A stretch of 64,000 nucleotides of DNA from Catellatospora sp. IY07-71 (GCF_018326265.1 NZ_AP023360.1:412501-476500), one strand, 5' to 3'; numbered from the stretch's first letter, positions 10,784 through 22,654 are shown. Numbers and translations are program-made. Notes: generated by a model not told the origin, from the letters alone.

Positions 10784-11278
10784 GTGCGTACTGAGTCAGA
10801 CTCCGAGCGCGACGCCGAGGGCGGGCTCGCCATCGCGGACCCCGCCAGCACCGCTGGCAACAGCGCAAACACGGCCCGTGACGACCACGCCATGGCTCCC
10901 GCCGCCCGCACCTCGCCCGACTACCAGAACGCGCGCGGCTCCGGCGGCCTGCGCAACGCCGTCTCGTCGCGCTTCCGCCTGCCCGGCGAGGACGACCCGT
11001 CCCCGCGCAGCGGCCGCCTGCTCGGCCTGTGCACGTGGGCCGCCGCGATGGCCTTCCTCGGCCTCATCCCCGGCGGCCGCCTCGCCTTCTCCCTCGCCCT
11101 GAACCTGGACCTGCCCCCCTGGTACGCCCCCGTCTCCCTCACCCTCGGCGTCCTCGGCGTCGCCGCCGTCGCGGCCGGCTTCTTCGCCGTCCACCGCCAC
11201 CGCCTCCCCCTCTACCTCTTCACCGCCGCCACCCTCCTCCTCCTCACCAACCTGGTCCTCGTCTACACCGCCCTCTGA
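10784..11278 (+). CDS. Small three-span membrane protein, unknown function
   Basis: I do not recognise a family. The chosen GTG at 10784 (product begins MRTESDSERD) follows GGCGAG; the open frame runs further upstream but without good start signals. The 164-residue product has an acidic and polar cytoplasmic-looking N-terminus of about 75 residues, then three hydrophobic segments: LLGLCTWAAAMAFLGLIPGG, VSLTLGVLGVAAVAAGFFAV and LYLFTAATLLLLTNLVLVYT. It is divergent from murI and convergent with cysM across repeat B1. Confidence 0.75.
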   Translation: MRTESDSERDAEGGLAIADPASTAGNSANTARDDHAMAPAARTSPDYQNARGSGGLRNAVSSRFRLPGEDDPSPRSGRLLGLCTWAAAMAFLGLIPGGRLAFSLALNLDLPPWYAPVSLTLGVLGVAAVAAGFFAVHRHRLPLYLFTAATLLLLTNLVLVYTAL

Positions 11279-11301
11279 CCGGCCCCCGCCTTTACTGCGT
11301 T

Positions 11302-11356
11302 GATCATGAACTTATGGCCGTGTTCGACGGCGTGTCGCTGCCATAACTTCATGATC
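11302..11356. repeat. Repeat B1 (GATC-bounded 55-nt family)
   Basis: Exactly 55 nt. The arms are GATCATGAACTTATGG and CCATAACTTCATGATC, with the centre CCGTGTTCGACGGCGTGTCG. It lies between convergent genes. The same 55-nt element occurs on the other strand at 20812-20866. Confidence 0.9.
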
Positions 11357-11431
11357 AACACCATTTAGGCGGGTACACAGCAGCGAGCCCCGCGCGGCAG
11401 GGCTTGAGTTCTAGTGGTTGATGCGGGCGGG

Positions 11432-12496
<1,065 letters not shown>

Positions 12497-12521
12497 GGCG
12501 CGGGAGAGAGGCCGTGAGAGG

Positions 12522-12836
12522 TCAGCGGCCCAGGACCGCGGCGGCGGCGGCGAGGCCGAAGGCGCCGCCGGCGACGGCGGGCAGGATCGTCACCGTGTCG
12601 CCGTCGCTGATCTTGGCGTCGAGGGAGCCGAGGAAGCGGACGTCCTCGTCGTTGACGTAGATGTTCACGAAGCGGTGCAGGCCGCCCTCGGGCGTGATAA
12701 GCCGGCCGCGCAGGCCGGGGTAGCTGCCGTCGAGGTTGGTGAGCAGGTCGGCGAGGTTGTCCCCGGCGCCGGAGACGGCCTTCGCGCCGCCCGTGTACGA
12801 GCGGAGGATGGTGGGGATGCGGACGTCGATAGCCAT
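12522..12836 (-). CDS. cysO: CysO sulfur-carrier protein with residues after the Gly-Gly
   Basis: This is a ubiquitin-like ThiS/MoaD-family sulfur carrier for cysteine synthesis. It matches CysO through IPTILRSYTGG, LHRFVNIYVNDEDVRF and the terminal ILPAVAGG. In M. tuberculosis CysO ends at that Gly-Gly, where the thiocarboxylate forms. Here 13 more residues follow (AFGLAAAAAVLGR), giving 104 in total. The tail would have to be cleaved before activation, and the Mec peptidase encoded just upstream is the natural candidate. No frameshift is visible. Confidence 0.93.
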   Translation of the reverse strand: MAIDVRIPTILRSYTGGAKAVSGAGDNLADLLTNLDGSYPGLRGRLITPEGGLHRFVNIYVNDEDVRFLGSLDAKISDGDTVTILPAVAGGAFGLAAAAAVLGR

Positions 12837-12896
12837 GGCGGAACACTCCTGAAGAAGAAAAAGTCGAACGGGACGGGCGGACCGGGATGAGTCAGC

Positions 12897-13412
12897 TCAG
12901 TGCTGACACTCGTAGTCCACCGTCGCCGGGCTCTGCCCGAACATGAACGACTGCACGGCGTGCGGGTCGCCGCTCTTCTCGATGCTCCGCATGGGGTCCA
13001 TGCTCTCATCAACGAGCTGGACCGGCTCCTCGGACACCTGTCCGTCCACGATGCGGAACGAGCGGATCTCCGCCGTGTGCTCATCGCGGGTCGAGACCAG
13101 CAGATAGTGCGCGTTGGGCTCGCCGGCGTACGAGACGTCCGTGCGCGAGGGATACGGCTCCGTCGCCGTGTGCGAGTGGTAGATCACCACCGGCTCCTCG
13201 TCGCGGTCGTCCATCTCCCGCCAGACCCGCAGCTGCTCGGTCGAGTCGAACCGGTAGAACGTGGTGGAGCGCTCGGCGTTCTCCATGGGGATGTGCCGCA
13301 GCGGCGCGTCCGAGCCCACGGGACCGGCCACGACGCCGCAGGCCTCGTCCGGGTGGTCCCGGCGGGCGTGGGCGACGATCGCCTCGATGATCTCCCTGTG
13401 GATGGTCAGCAC
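12897..13412 (-). CDS. mec: JAMM metallopeptidase Mec (CysO-cysteine hydrolase)
   Basis: Mec is a zinc peptidase of the JAB1/MPN+ family that releases cysteine from the CysO-cysteine adduct. The JAMM motif is complete: the glutamate is in DEACGVVAG and the zinc ligands are in HSHTATEPYPSRTD. The GTG at 13412 gives MLTIHREII, as in homologues I recall; an in-frame ATG at 13454 would add 14 basic residues. After the usual end the protein continues about 40 residues, ending VDYECQH. Stop to cysO start is 60 nt, so the genes form one operon. Confidence 0.93.
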   Translation of the reverse strand: MLTIHREIIEAIVAHARRDHPDEACGVVAGPVGSDAPLRHIPMENAERSTTFYRFDSTEQLRVWREMDDRDEEPVVIYHSHTATEPYPSRTDVSYAGEPNAHYLLVSTRDEHTAEIRSFRIVDGQVSEEPVQLVDESMDPMRSIEKSGDPHAVQSFMFGQSPATVDYECQH

Positions 13413-13470
13413 GGCGACCAGCCTACCGACCCGTGCCCGTGCGCGGACAGCCATGTGATCCGCCGCACGA

Positions 13471-13983
13471 TCACCGGTTGTTGACCCCGATGATCGCGTC
13501 GAGCAGGGACTCCTGGAGGTAGCCCAGGTAGGAGTACACGCTGAGCTGGAAGACGCGCGCGGAGCCGGCGTCCTGCTCCAGGGCCTCCTCCAGTTCGTAC
13601 TCCACCACGGTGTCGTCGGTCAGCTCCAGGCGGATGCCGAGCGCGAGCCGCGCGTCGTTGATGGCGCGCAGCCAGGCCTCGGCCGACTCGGCGTCCAGGC
13701 GCACCTCGCCCTTGCCGGCCTCGGGCAGCCCGGCCAGCACGGCCCCCGCCTGATCGATCTTGGCGGTCTTGAGGTCGCCCTCGGTGAAGCGGCGGAACTC
13801 GGCGGAGTCCTTGGCGTCGGCGGGGTAGACGTCGGGGAACAGGCGTTCGACGACAGGGTCCTCGCGGTCGAAGCCGTCGGTCAGCAGGCCGACGACCTCC
13901 TCGGCGACCTTGCGCAGCACCCGTACCTCGTCCTCACGGAAGTCCGCCACACACTCCGACCCGACCCGGCGGAAGATGGTCAT
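13471..13983 (-). CDS. DUF2017 family protein
   Basis: This 170-residue conserved actinobacterial protein usually sits beside clpS. The start MTIFRRVGSECVADFRE and the end YSYLGYLQESLLDAI fit the family as I recall it. It is largely helical, without membrane spans or catalytic motifs that I can recognise. The function is unknown. It lies 10 nt after clpS on the same strand, so the two are almost certainly co-transcribed. Confidence 0.88.
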   Translation of the reverse strand: MTIFRRVGSECVADFREDEVRVLRKVAEEVVGLLTDGFDREDPVVERLFPDVYPADAKDSAEFRRFTEGDLKTAKIDQAGAVLAGLPEAGKGEVRLDAESAEAWLRAINDARLALGIRLELTDDTVVEYELEEALEQDAGSARVFQLSVYSYLGYLQESLLDAIIGVNNR

Positions 13984-13993
13984 GCGCGCTCGC

Positions 13994-14296
13994 TCACTGT
14001 CGGTCGACCGTGGCCCACAGCCCGTACGAGTGCAGCCTGGTGGCGTCGTGCTCCATGCGCTCGCGAGCGCCCGCGGAGACGACGGCACGGCCCTTCTGGT
14101 GCACGTCGAGCATCAGCAGTTCGGCCTTGTCCCTGCTGTAACCGAAGAGCTGCTGGAAAACCCAGGTCACATAGCTCATCAGGTTCACCGGATCGTTGTG
14201 CACGATGGTGACCCACGGTCGGGCGAACTCCGACGCTTCGTCTATGTCCGGTTTGTCGACCGGTACGGTCTGTGGGGCGGCGGTCACGTCCCCCAT
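13994..14296 (-). CDS. clpS: ATP-dependent Clp protease adaptor ClpS
   Basis: ClpS delivers N-degron substrates to ClpAP/ClpCP. It is 100 residues. The core block [22 protein letters not shown] contains the N-degron binding residues (the NDP segment), followed by the helices [15 protein letters not shown] and [19 protein letters not shown]. The ATG at 14296 is used. It is divergent from pncB across about 120 nt. Confidence 0.96.
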   Translation of the reverse strand: MGDVTAAPQTVPVDKPDIDEASEFARPWVTIVHNDPVNLMSYVTWVFQQLFGYSRDKAELLMLDVHQKGRAVVSAGARERMEHDATRLHSYGLWATVDRQ

Positions 14297-14416
14297 CCTA
14301 CGAGTTGATTCCGGCAACACACAGGTACGGACGAGCCCATGCCGTGCCGAGATGTGGAGGACCATCCGGTACGGGGCAGGCCTCCGCAAGATCGGGCCGC
14401 ACCATAGGCTGTCGGG

Positions 14417-15769
14417 ATGCAAAAGACGGGTGCGGGAGCACCGGCGCTGCTGACGGACCACTACGAACTCACCATGATCAGCGCAGCGCTGCGCGACGGC
14501 ACGGCCCACCGGAGCAGCGTGTTCGAGGTCTTCGCACGCCGGCTGCCGCAGGGCCGCCGCTACGGCGTGGTGGCCGGCACGGGGCGGCTGCTGGAGCAGC
14601 TCGCCGCCTTCACCTTTCCCCCGGACGAGGTCGACTTCCTGCGCCGCACCGGCGTGGTCGACGACGCGACCGCCGAGTGGCTGGCCGGGTTCCGCTTCTC
14701 CGGGGACGTCGACGGTTACGCCGAGGGTGAGCTGTTCTTCCCCAACTCCCCCATCCTGACCGTCTCCGGCACGTTCGCGGAGTGCGTGATCCTGGAGACG
14801 CTGCTCCTGTCCGTGCTGAACCACGACTGCGCGATCGCCGCGGCCGCGGCCCGCATGGTCACCGCGGCCCGGGGCCGCCCGCTGATCGAGATGGGCTCGC
14901 GCCGGGCGCACGAGGAGGCCGCCGTGGCGTCGGCGCGCGCGGCGTACCTGGCCGGTTTCGCCTCGACCTCGAACCTCGCCGCCGGGCTGCGCTACGGCAT
15001 CCCGACCGCGGGCACCGCGGCCCACGCGTTCACCCTGCTGCACGACGACGAGAAGGCGGCGTTCGCCTCCCAGGTCGCGGCGCTGGGCGAGCAGACCACG
15101 CTGCTGGTCGACACGTACGACATCAGCCAGGGCATCCGCAACGCGATCGCGGTGGCCGGCCCCGGCCTGCGCGCGGTGCGCATCGACTCCGGCGACCTGT
15201 CGGTGCTGGCGGCGCAGTCGCGCGCACTGCTCGACGAGCTGGGCGCGCCCGACGTCAAGATCGTGGTCAGCGGCGACCTGGACGAGTACGCCATCGCCGC
15301 GCTCGCCGCCGAGCCGGTCGACGTGTACGGCGCGGGCACCGCGGTGGTGACCGGCTCCGGCGCGCCGACCGCTGGCCTGGTCTACAAGCTGGTCGAAGTG
15401 GACGGCCGGCCGGTGGTGAAGCGCTCGGAGAACAAGGCGACGGTGGGCGGGCGCAAGACGGCGTACCGCCGCCACAAGCCGACCGGGACCGCGGTCGAGG
15501 AGATCGTGCTGACCGGCGCGTCCGCGGTGACGGCCGACCCGCAGCCGGGCGACCGGCTGCTGCAGCGCCCGCTGGTCCGCGGCGGCGAGCCGGTCGCCGA
15601 CCTGCCGACCCTGGAGCAGAGCCGGACCCACCTGCGCGACTGTCTGATCACGATCCCGTGGGAGGGTCTGAAGCTGTCCGCGGGCGATCCGGCGGTGCCC
15701 GTCACCGTGACCGCCGTCGCCCGCGATAGCGACCGCTCGGTGTCTTCCCGTAGCGAAGCGGAGGGATGA
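14417..15769 (+). CDS. pncB: Nicotinate phosphoribosyltransferase
   Basis: PncB converts nicotinate and PRPP to nicotinate mononucleotide in NAD salvage. It is 450 residues. Family signatures are [15 protein letters not shown] at the N-terminus, [13 protein letters not shown], the [14 protein letters not shown] block, [33 protein letters not shown] and VSGDLDEY. The last 15 codons ([15 protein letters not shown]) lie within an inverted repeat. The nicotinamidase pncA follows about 130 nt later, so the two act in sequence (nicotinamide to nicotinate to NaMN). Confidence 0.96.
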   Translation: MQKTGAGAPALLTDHYELTMISAALRDGTAHRSSVFEVFARRLPQGRRYGVVAGTGRLLEQLAAFTFPPDEVDFLRRTGVVDDATAEWLAGFRFSGDVDGYAEGELFFPNSPILTVSGTFAECVILETLLLSVLNHDCAIAAAAARMVTAARGRPLIEMGSRRAHEEAAVASARAAYLAGFASTSNLAAGLRYGIPTAGTAAHAFTLLHDDEKAAFASQVAALGEQTTLLVDTYDISQGIRNAIAVAGPGLRAVRIDSGDLSVLAAQSRALLDELGAPDVKIVVSGDLDEYAIAALAAEPVDVYGAGTAVVTGSGAPTAGLVYKLVEVDGRPVVKRSENKATVGGRKTAYRRHKPTGTAVEEIVLTGASAVTADPQPGDRLLQRPLVRGGEPVADLPTLEQSRTHLRDCLITIPWEGLKLSAGDPAVPVTVTAVARDSDRSVSSRSEAEG

Positions 15770-15792
15770 CACCGATTAAGGTCGCGGTAGCC
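15724..15792. repeat. Imperfect inverted repeat overlapping the 3' end of pncB
   Basis: GCGACC-GCTCGGTGTC-TTCCC faces GGGAT-GACACCGATTAAGGTCGC, with outer GATAGC / GGTAGC. The pncB stop (15767-15769) lies in the right arm. There is no T run after it. It may be a processing site or a weak terminator between pncB and pncA, or another repeat family that has grown into a coding end. No second copy was seen. Confidence 0.55.
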
Positions 15793-15899
15793 GGCGAGCA
15801 TGAGATGGGCCACGTGATCGTTGCGCGGGGCAGCCGAACCGGAGCAGCATGAGGGGCGGTGGTGAGCGCACCACCGCCCAGCCGTCCGGGGAGGCCGCC

Positions 15900-16472
15900 A
15901 TGTCCCGCGCACTGATCATCGTCGACGTGCAGAACGACTTCTGCGAGGGCGGATCGCTGCCGGTCACCGGCGGGGCCGCGGTCGCGGCGGCGGTGTCCGC
16001 GCACCTGGCCCAGGACGCGGCGGCCGAGCAGCGGCGCTGGGACCACATCGTGGCCACCAAGGACCACCACCAGGACCCGGGCCCGCACTTCGGCAACCCG
16101 CCGGACTACTCCGCCAGCTGGCCGGTGCACTGCGTCGCGGACACCCCCGGCGAGCAGTTCCACCCCGACTTCGACACCGAACGCGTCGACGCCGTGTTCC
16201 TCAAGGGTGAGTACGCCGCGGCGTACTCCGGCTTCGAGGGGGCGTGCAACGGGGAGAGCCTGACCGCATGGCTGCGCGCGCGGGACGTGACCGAGGTCGA
16301 CGTGGTGGGCATCGCCACCGACCACTGTGTACGGGCGACCGCGCTGGACGCCGCGCGCGAGGGCTTCCGGACCACCGTCCTGCTCGACCTGACCGCCGGA
16401 GTCGCTCCGGAATCGACGGAGCGGGCACTCGGCGATCTTCGCGAGGCGGGCGTGGAGATCGTTAAAGCGTAA
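15900..16472 (+). CDS. pncA: Nicotinamidase (isochorismatase fold)
   Basis: PncA hydrolyses nicotinamide to nicotinate and ammonia. The catalytic triad is visible: Asp in IIVDVQNDFCEGG, Lys in VFLKGEY, and Cys in GIATDHCVRAT. The metal-site residues fit TKDHHQDPGPHF. GGGGAGG lies 5 nt before the ATG at 15900. An in-frame ATG at 15849 would add a 17-residue polar tail and has no ribosome binding site. The 190-residue length is normal. Confidence 0.96.
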   Translation: MSRALIIVDVQNDFCEGGSLPVTGGAAVAAAVSAHLAQDAAAEQRRWDHIVATKDHHQDPGPHFGNPPDYSASWPVHCVADTPGEQFHPDFDTERVDAVFLKGEYAAAYSGFEGACNGESLTAWLRARDVTEVDVVGIATDHCVRATALDAAREGFRTTVLLDLTAGVAPESTERALGDLREAGVEIVKA

Positions 16473-16491
16473 CGAAATAGCAGTTCAGGGC

Positions 16492-16546
16492 TCCTTAAGA
16501 GAGGTTTTAGGCAAGCGCTCTTCCTTTTTAAGGAAAGTTAACTTAA
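16492..16546. promoter_or_regulatory. AT-rich dyad upstream of the chitinase gene
   Basis: In a GC-rich setting this segment holds TCCTTAA (16492-16498) facing TTAAGGA (16528-16534), then the perfect palindrome AAGTTAACTT (16535-16544). The string TAAGGAAAGTTAACTTA resembles GGAAAGT..TTAACT on the minus strand upstream of the ROK gene at 46396. A ROK-type or other sugar repressor site is plausible (inference). Confidence 0.5.
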
Positions 16547-16593
16547 TGTTTGGCGCCATCGGGGGGATAGGTGTCAATCACTAAGGGAGAGCC

Positions 16594-18228
<1,635 letters not shown>

Positions 18229-18246
18229 TCCAGCAGGGCTTTTCCA

Positions 18247-18286
18247 GGCGGCCCGCCAGGAACCTCGGGGTTCCGGGCGGGCCGCC
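18247..18286 (+). terminator. Terminator after the chitinase gene
   Basis: The arms GGCGGCCCGCC and GGCGGGCCGCC, with an inner GGAACC / GGTTCC pair, are followed by GCCTTTGT. It lies 19 nt after the chitinase stop. Confidence 0.85.
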
Positions 18287-18390
18287 GCCTTTGTGCTCCG
18301 GTGTGATCGAGATGACCATCGCGGCGCCGACAACCACTGCCGCAAGGTCAGGGTGCTCGGGCAGGATGGCTGCCGGAGGTAAAGACCCAA

Positions 18391-19680
18391 ATGACCATCG
18401 AGCCTTACCGCAAGATTCTCGGACTCCCCGGCGTACGCGCATTGCTGCTGGTGGGGTTGGTGGCTCGTGTCCCGGTCATCGCCACAGGCATCGTGCTGAC
18501 CCTGCACGTGGTGAACACGCTGCACCTCGGCTTCGCCCAGGCCGGCCTCGTCGGCACCGCCTCCACCCTCGGCTCCGCGATCGGCTCCCCGCTGGCCGGG
18601 CGGCTGATGGACCGGCACGGGCTGCGTCCCGTGCTCGCCGTGACCACCGTCGCCCAGCTGCTGTTCTGGATCGCCGCGCCGCGGCTCGGATACCACGCCC
18701 TGCTGGCCGGCGCCCTCATCGCCGGGGTGCTCGCACTACCCGTGTTCAGCCTCGTCCGGCAGTGCCTGGCCGCGCTCGTCCCGGCCGACCAGCGCCGCCC
18801 CGGGTTCGCCCTGGACTCGATGGCGGTCGAGCTGTCGTACATGCTCGCCCCCGCCGCGGCCGTCGCCGCCGTCACCGCCTTCGGCAGCCGCCCCACCATG
18901 TACGCCGTCGGCATCGGCGTGGTCGGCGCGGGCCTGCTGCTGATCGTGCTCGACCCGCCGACCCGCTCCGCGGCCGAGGCGGACGCCGGGGACGCCGCCG
19001 TGCCGCGCCGCCAGTGGCTGCGCCCGCGCCTGTTCGCGCTGCTCGGCGTCAGCTCCGTGCTGACCTTCGTGCTCACCGCCACCGACCTCACCGTGATCGC
19101 CTCGCTCAAGGAGACCGGCCAGACCGGCTGGACCGGCCTGGTCATCGCCGTCTGGTGCGGCTACTCCCTGATCGGCGGCTTCGTGTACGGCGCGCTGCAC
19201 CGCAGCGTGTCGCCGCTGCTGCTGGCCGGTGGCCTGTCGCTGTTCACCATCCCCGTCGGCCTGGTCGGCGGCGGCTGGTGGTGGCTGCTGCTCGCGCTGA
19301 TCCCGGCCGGGGTGCTGTGTGCGCCGTCGCTGTCGGCGTCCATCGACACCATGAGCAAGTGGGTGCCGTCCGGAGCCCGCGGCGAGGCGATGGGCCTGCA
19401 CGGGACCGCGCTGACGGTCGGCGTCGCGGCGGGCGCCCCGTTCGCCGGCGCGATCATCGACGGGTACGGGCCGCACTGGGCGTTCGCCGCCACCGGCGCG
19501 GCGGGCCTGCTCCTGGTCCTGATCGCACTCCCCCTCTGGCGCCTGGCCGGCGCCGGCACCCGCCCCCGTCCCGCCCACAAGCCCGAGACGTCCGTCGACG
19601 CCGGGGTGATCCTCGCCGAGGCCCCCATCGCGGGCGCTGGAGCCACCCTCCCCTCCGTCGAGCCCGTCGCGCCCCGGTAA
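18391..19680 (+). CDS. MFS transporter
   Basis: This 429-residue integral membrane protein has about 12 hydrophobic spans and MFS-type loops, including GRLMDRHGLRPVLA (motif A-like) after the second span. The substrate is unknown; the family members it recalls are drug or solute exporters. The ATG at 18391 begins MTIEPYRKILGLPGVRAL, and a weak GGAGGTAAAG precedes it. It is monocistronic, between the chitinase terminator and a pair of C repeats. The C-terminal 45 residues are a Pro/Ala-rich cytoplasmic tail. Confidence 0.85.
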   Translation: MTIEPYRKILGLPGVRALLLVGLVARVPVIATGIVLTLHVVNTLHLGFAQAGLVGTASTLGSAIGSPLAGRLMDRHGLRPVLAVTTVAQLLFWIAAPRLGYHALLAGALIAGVLALPVFSLVRQCLAALVPADQRRPGFALDSMAVELSYMLAPAAAVAAVTAFGSRPTMYAVGIGVVGAGLLLIVLDPPTRSAAEADAGDAAVPRRQWLRPRLFALLGVSSVLTFVLTATDLTVIASLKETGQTGWTGLVIAVWCGYSLIGGFVYGALHRSVSPLLLAGGLSLFTIPVGLVGGGWWWLLLALIPAGVLCAPSLSASIDTMSKWVPSGARGEAMGLHGTALTVGVAAGAPFAGAIIDGYGPHWAFAATGAAGLLLVLIALPLWRLAGAGTRPRPAHKPETSVDAGVILAEAPIAGAGATLPSVEPVAPR

Positions 19681-19719
19681 CAGCCGCCACCCCGTGCGGC
19701 CTGCCCGCCGGTCCGCGAT

Positions 19720-19780
19720 GATCGCTGTCTCGTGTCGAAATCTGCGCTCCAGCCCCACTTTGCGACACGAACCAGCGATC
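19720..19780. repeat. Repeat C1 (GATC-bounded 61-nt family)
   Basis: Exactly 61 nt. The outer arms are GATCGCTGTCTCGTGTC and GCGACACGAACCAGCGATC. It is the first of two C copies in the 262-nt gap between the MFS and nei genes. Confidence 0.88.
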
Positions 19781-19834
19781 TTCGGCCACCGGACGTGGGC
19801 CGTCGGCTCCGCCTAGGGCCGCCACCTCCACGGA

Positions 19835-19895
19835 GATCGGTGTCTGGTGTCCAGATCTGCGGTCTGGCCAGAGGTTCCGACACGAAACGCCGATC
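19835..19895. repeat. Repeat C2 (61-nt family)
   Basis: 61 nt, GATCGGTGTCTGGTGTC to GACACGAAACGCCGATC. The inner TCTGGCCAGA is also palindromic. It lies 54 nt after C1. Confidence 0.85.
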
Positions 19896-19942
19896 ATGGC
19901 CCAGGCCGCGTGGCCCAGGCCGCGGGACCGGGGCCGGGTAGC

Positions 19943-20740
19943 TCAGGTTGTGTGGTGGGTGGGCTGGCAGTGGGGGCACCAGTAGGTGATGCGCTCGCCC
20001 TCGCCGTCCTTGCTGATGGGCCCGGCACAGCGGCGGCAGGGCTGGGCGCGGCGGCCGTACACGTAGCTGGTCTCGCCGCGGCGCAGGGAGCCCGTGGTGG
20101 ACTGGGTCCACCGGCCCCGGTTCGCGGACAGGAGGCGCTGGCCGAGCGTCACCATGCCGGGCAGGTCGGGCACGTCGCCGACGGGGGTCCACGGCCACAC
20201 CCCACGCAGGAACAGCAGCTCGCATTTGTAGAGGTTGCCGATCCCGGCGAGGTTGCGCTGGTCGAGCAGCGCCTCGGCGACCGGGCGCGCCGGGTCGGCG
20301 GACAGCCGCCGGACCGCCTCGGCGGGATCCCAGTCGGATCCGAGCAGGTCCGGCCCGAGATGGCCGACCAGCTCCGCCTCCCGGTCGGTGGGCAGCAGCT
20401 TGAGATCGTGCAGGTGATAGCCGACGGCTACCGAGCCCGGTGTGCGCAGCACCACGCGGATCAGATGCGCGGGACGCCCGGTCCAGCGCTCGCCGGGGGC
20501 GTACACCCGCCAGGCGCCCTCCATCCGCAGGTGGGAGTGCAGGCTCACCGCACGCCCCTCCGGCGAGACCAGGCGCAGCAGCAGGTGCTTACCCCGGCTC
20601 GCGGACTCGGCCACGGTCCACCCGCCGAGGTCCACGGTGGCCAGCTGCGGCACCCGAAAGTCCGAGCCGGTCAGCACCGCGCCCAGCAACCCGTCACGCA
20701 GCACCTTGGCCGTGTTCCAGACGGTGTCCCCCTCCGGCAT
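19943..20740 (-). CDS. nei: Fpg/Nei-family DNA glycosylase
   Basis: This base-excision repair glycosylase/AP lyase removes oxidised bases. It begins MPEGDTV, so the catalytic Pro2-Glu3 pair is exposed after Met removal. The H2TH region has RNLAGIGNLYKCELLFL, and the C-terminal zinc finger has CRRC and CPHC spaced 16-17 residues apart. The length of 265 residues and the PEGDT start fit the actinobacterial endonuclease VIII (Nei2-like) group. An upstream in-frame GTG would hide Pro2, so 20740 is the start. Confidence 0.93.
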   Translation of the reverse strand: MPEGDTVWNTAKVLRDGLLGAVLTGSDFRVPQLATVDLGGWTVAESASRGKHLLLRLVSPEGRAVSLHSHLRMEGAWRVYAPGERWTGRPAHLIRVVLRTPGSVAVGYHLHDLKLLPTDREAELVGHLGPDLLGSDWDPAEAVRRLSADPARPVAEALLDQRNLAGIGNLYKCELLFLRGVWPWTPVGDVPDLPGMVTLGQRLLSANRGRWTQSTTGSLRRGETSYVYGRRAQPCRRCAGPISKDGEGERITYWCPHCQPTHHTT

Positions 20741-20811
20741 GCCCCTATCCTGCCCCAGCCCACCCCCCGCCAACCCCGCCCACGGCCCGCGCGGCCCCGC
20801 CGAACGAGATC

Positions 20812-20866
20812 GATCATGAAGTTAGGGCAGCGACACGCCGTCGAACACGTCCATAAGTTCATGATC
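20812..20866. repeat. Repeat B2 (55-nt family)
   Basis: Exactly 55 nt, GATCATGAAGTTAGGG to CCATAAGTTCATGATC, and the reverse complement of B1 apart from a few bases. It lies between the nei start and the ctaD terminator. Confidence 0.9.
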
Positions 20867-20880
20867 AACGCACAGAAAGC

Positions 20881-20911
20881 GGGGCCCGGCCGCGGGGAGC
20901 GGCCGGGCCCC
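20881..20911 (-). terminator. Terminator of ctaD
   Basis: Perfect 13-nt arms GGGGCCCGGCCGC and GCGGCCGGGCCCC surround a 5-nt loop; on the minus strand it is followed by GCTTTCTG. It lies 19 nt after the ctaD stop. Confidence 0.85.
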
Positions 20912-20929
20912 GGTGGGGCTGGTGAGGGC

Positions 20930-22654
20930 TTAGACCTCGTGGTCGCCGCCCTGCTTGCCGTGGGAGTAGCTGGGGGCCTCGATGACGGGGGCCTTGGTGC
21001 CGGTGGAGACGGCCAGGTGGGGGAACTTGGCGTCGAAGGCGGGGCGCTCGGAGCGGATGCGGGGCATCCGGTCGAAGTTGCGCAGCGGCGGCGGGCAGCT
21101 GGTCGCCCACTCCAGGGAGTTGCCGTGGCCCCACGGGTCGTCGACGGTGACCACCGGGCCGGTCCGGTACGACTTCCACACGTTGTACAGGAACGGCAGT
21201 GTGGAGGCGCCCAGGATGAACGCGCCGACCGTCGAGATCATGTTCAGCGCGGTGAAGCCGTCGGACTCCAGGTAGTCGGCGTAGCGGCGGGGCATGCCCT
21301 CCGCGCCGAGCCAGTGCTGCACCAGGAAGGTGGCGTTGAAGCCGATCACGGTCAGCCAGAAGTGCACCTTGCCGAGCTTCTCGTCGAGCATCCGGCCGAA
21401 CATCTTCGGGAACCAGAAGTAGACGCCGGCGTACACGGCGAACACGATGGTGCCGAAGAGCACGTAGTGGAAGTGCGCGACGACGAAGTACGAGTCCGAG
21501 ACGTGGAAGTCGATCGGCGGGCTGGCCAGCAGCACGCCCGACAGGCCGCCGAAGAGGAAGATCACCAGGAAGCCGAGCGAGAACAGCATCGGCGTCTCGA
21601 AGGTGATCTGCCCGCGCCACATGGTGCCGATCCAGTTGAAGAACTTCATACCGGTGGGCACGGCGATCAGGAAGCTGAGGAACGAGAAGAACGGCAGCAG
21701 CACCTGGCCGGTGGCGAACATGTGGTGCGCCCACACGCTCATCGACAGCGCGGCGATCAGCAGGGTCGCGGCGACCAGACCGGTGTAGCCGAAGATCGGC
21801 TTGCGGCTGAACACCGGGATGACCTCGGAGATGATGCCGAAGAACGGCAGCGCGACGATGTACACCTCGGGGTGGCCGAAGAACCAGAAGAGGTGCTGCC
21901 ACAGCATGGGGCCGCCGGTGGCGGGGTCGAACACGTGCGCGCCGAGGCGGCGGTCGGCCAGCAGCGCCAGCAGCGCGGCGGCCAGCAGCGGGAAGACCAT
22001 GATCACCAGGAGGCTGGTGACGAGGATGTTCCAGGTGAAGATCGACATCCGGAACATCGTCATGCCGGGCGCGCGCAGGGTCAGGATCGTCGTGATCATG
22101 TTGACCGCGCCGAGGATGGTGCCCAGGCCGGACAGCACCAGGCCGGCGATCCACATGTCGGCGCCGACGCCGGGCGAGTTGATCGCGTCGTTCAGCGGCG
22201 CGTACGCGAACCAGCCGAAGTCCGCCGCGCCACCCGGGGTGATGAAGCCGGCCGTGGCCAGGCTCGCGCCGAACAGGTACAGCCAGTACGCGAAGGAGTT
22301 CAGCCGCGGGAACGAGACGTCCGGCGCGCCGATCTGGATCGGCACGACGTAGTTCGCGAAGGCGAACACGATCGGCGTCGCGAAGAACAGCAGCATGATC
22401 GTGCCGTGCATGGTGAACAGCTGGTTGTACTGCTCCGGCGAGAGGTACTGCATGCCCGGCTGCGCCAGCTCGGCGCGCATGAGCAGCGCCATCAGGCCGC
22501 CGATCAGGAAGAACACGAAGGCGGTGACCATGTACATGATCCCGATCTGCTTCGCGTCCGTGGTGCGCAGCAGCCGTGCGATCGCGGAACCCTTGGTGAG
22601 CTTGCGCACGGGGTATGGCCGGGTCGCGATCGGCTGCGGTGCGACGGTGGTCAC
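20930..22654 (-). CDS. ctaD: Cytochrome c oxidase subunit I (aa3 type)
   Basis: CtaD is the catalytic subunit of the terminal oxidase in the cytoplasmic membrane. It reduces oxygen at the heme a3-CuB centre and pumps protons. The ligands are visible: TMHGTIM (heme a His), the FGHPEVYI loop (CuB His and cross-linked Tyr), VWAHHMF (CuB His pair) and AHFHYVLFG (heme His pair). About 12 spans, 574 residues. The GTG at 22654 has AGGAGG 6 nt upstream; the frame is open further but without such a site. No other cta genes lie next to it. Confidence 0.97.
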   Translation of the reverse strand: MTTVAPQPIATRPYPVRKLTKGSAIARLLRTTDAKQIGIMYMVTAFVFFLIGGLMALLMRAELAQPGMQYLSPEQYNQLFTMHGTIMLLFFATPIVFAFANYVVPIQIGAPDVSFPRLNSFAYWLYLFGASLATAGFITPGGAADFGWFAYAPLNDAINSPGVGADMWIAGLVLSGLGTILGAVNMITTILTLRAPGMTMFRMSIFTWNILVTSLLVIMVFPLLAAALLALLADRRLGAHVFDPATGGPMLWQHLFWFFGHPEVYIVALPFFGIISEVIPVFSRKPIFGYTGLVAATLLIAALSMSVWAHHMFATGQVLLPFFSFLSFLIAVPTGMKFFNWIGTMWRGQITFETPMLFSLGFLVIFLFGGLSGVLLASPPIDFHVSDSYFVVAHFHYVLFGTIVFAVYAGVYFWFPKMFGRMLDEKLGKVHFWLTVIGFNATFLVQHWLGAEGMPRRYADYLESDGFTALNMISTVGAFILGASTLPFLYNVWKSYRTGPVVTVDDPWGHGNSLEWATSCPPPLRNFDRMPRIRSERPAFDAKFPHLAVSTGTKAPVIEAPSYSHGKQGGDHEV

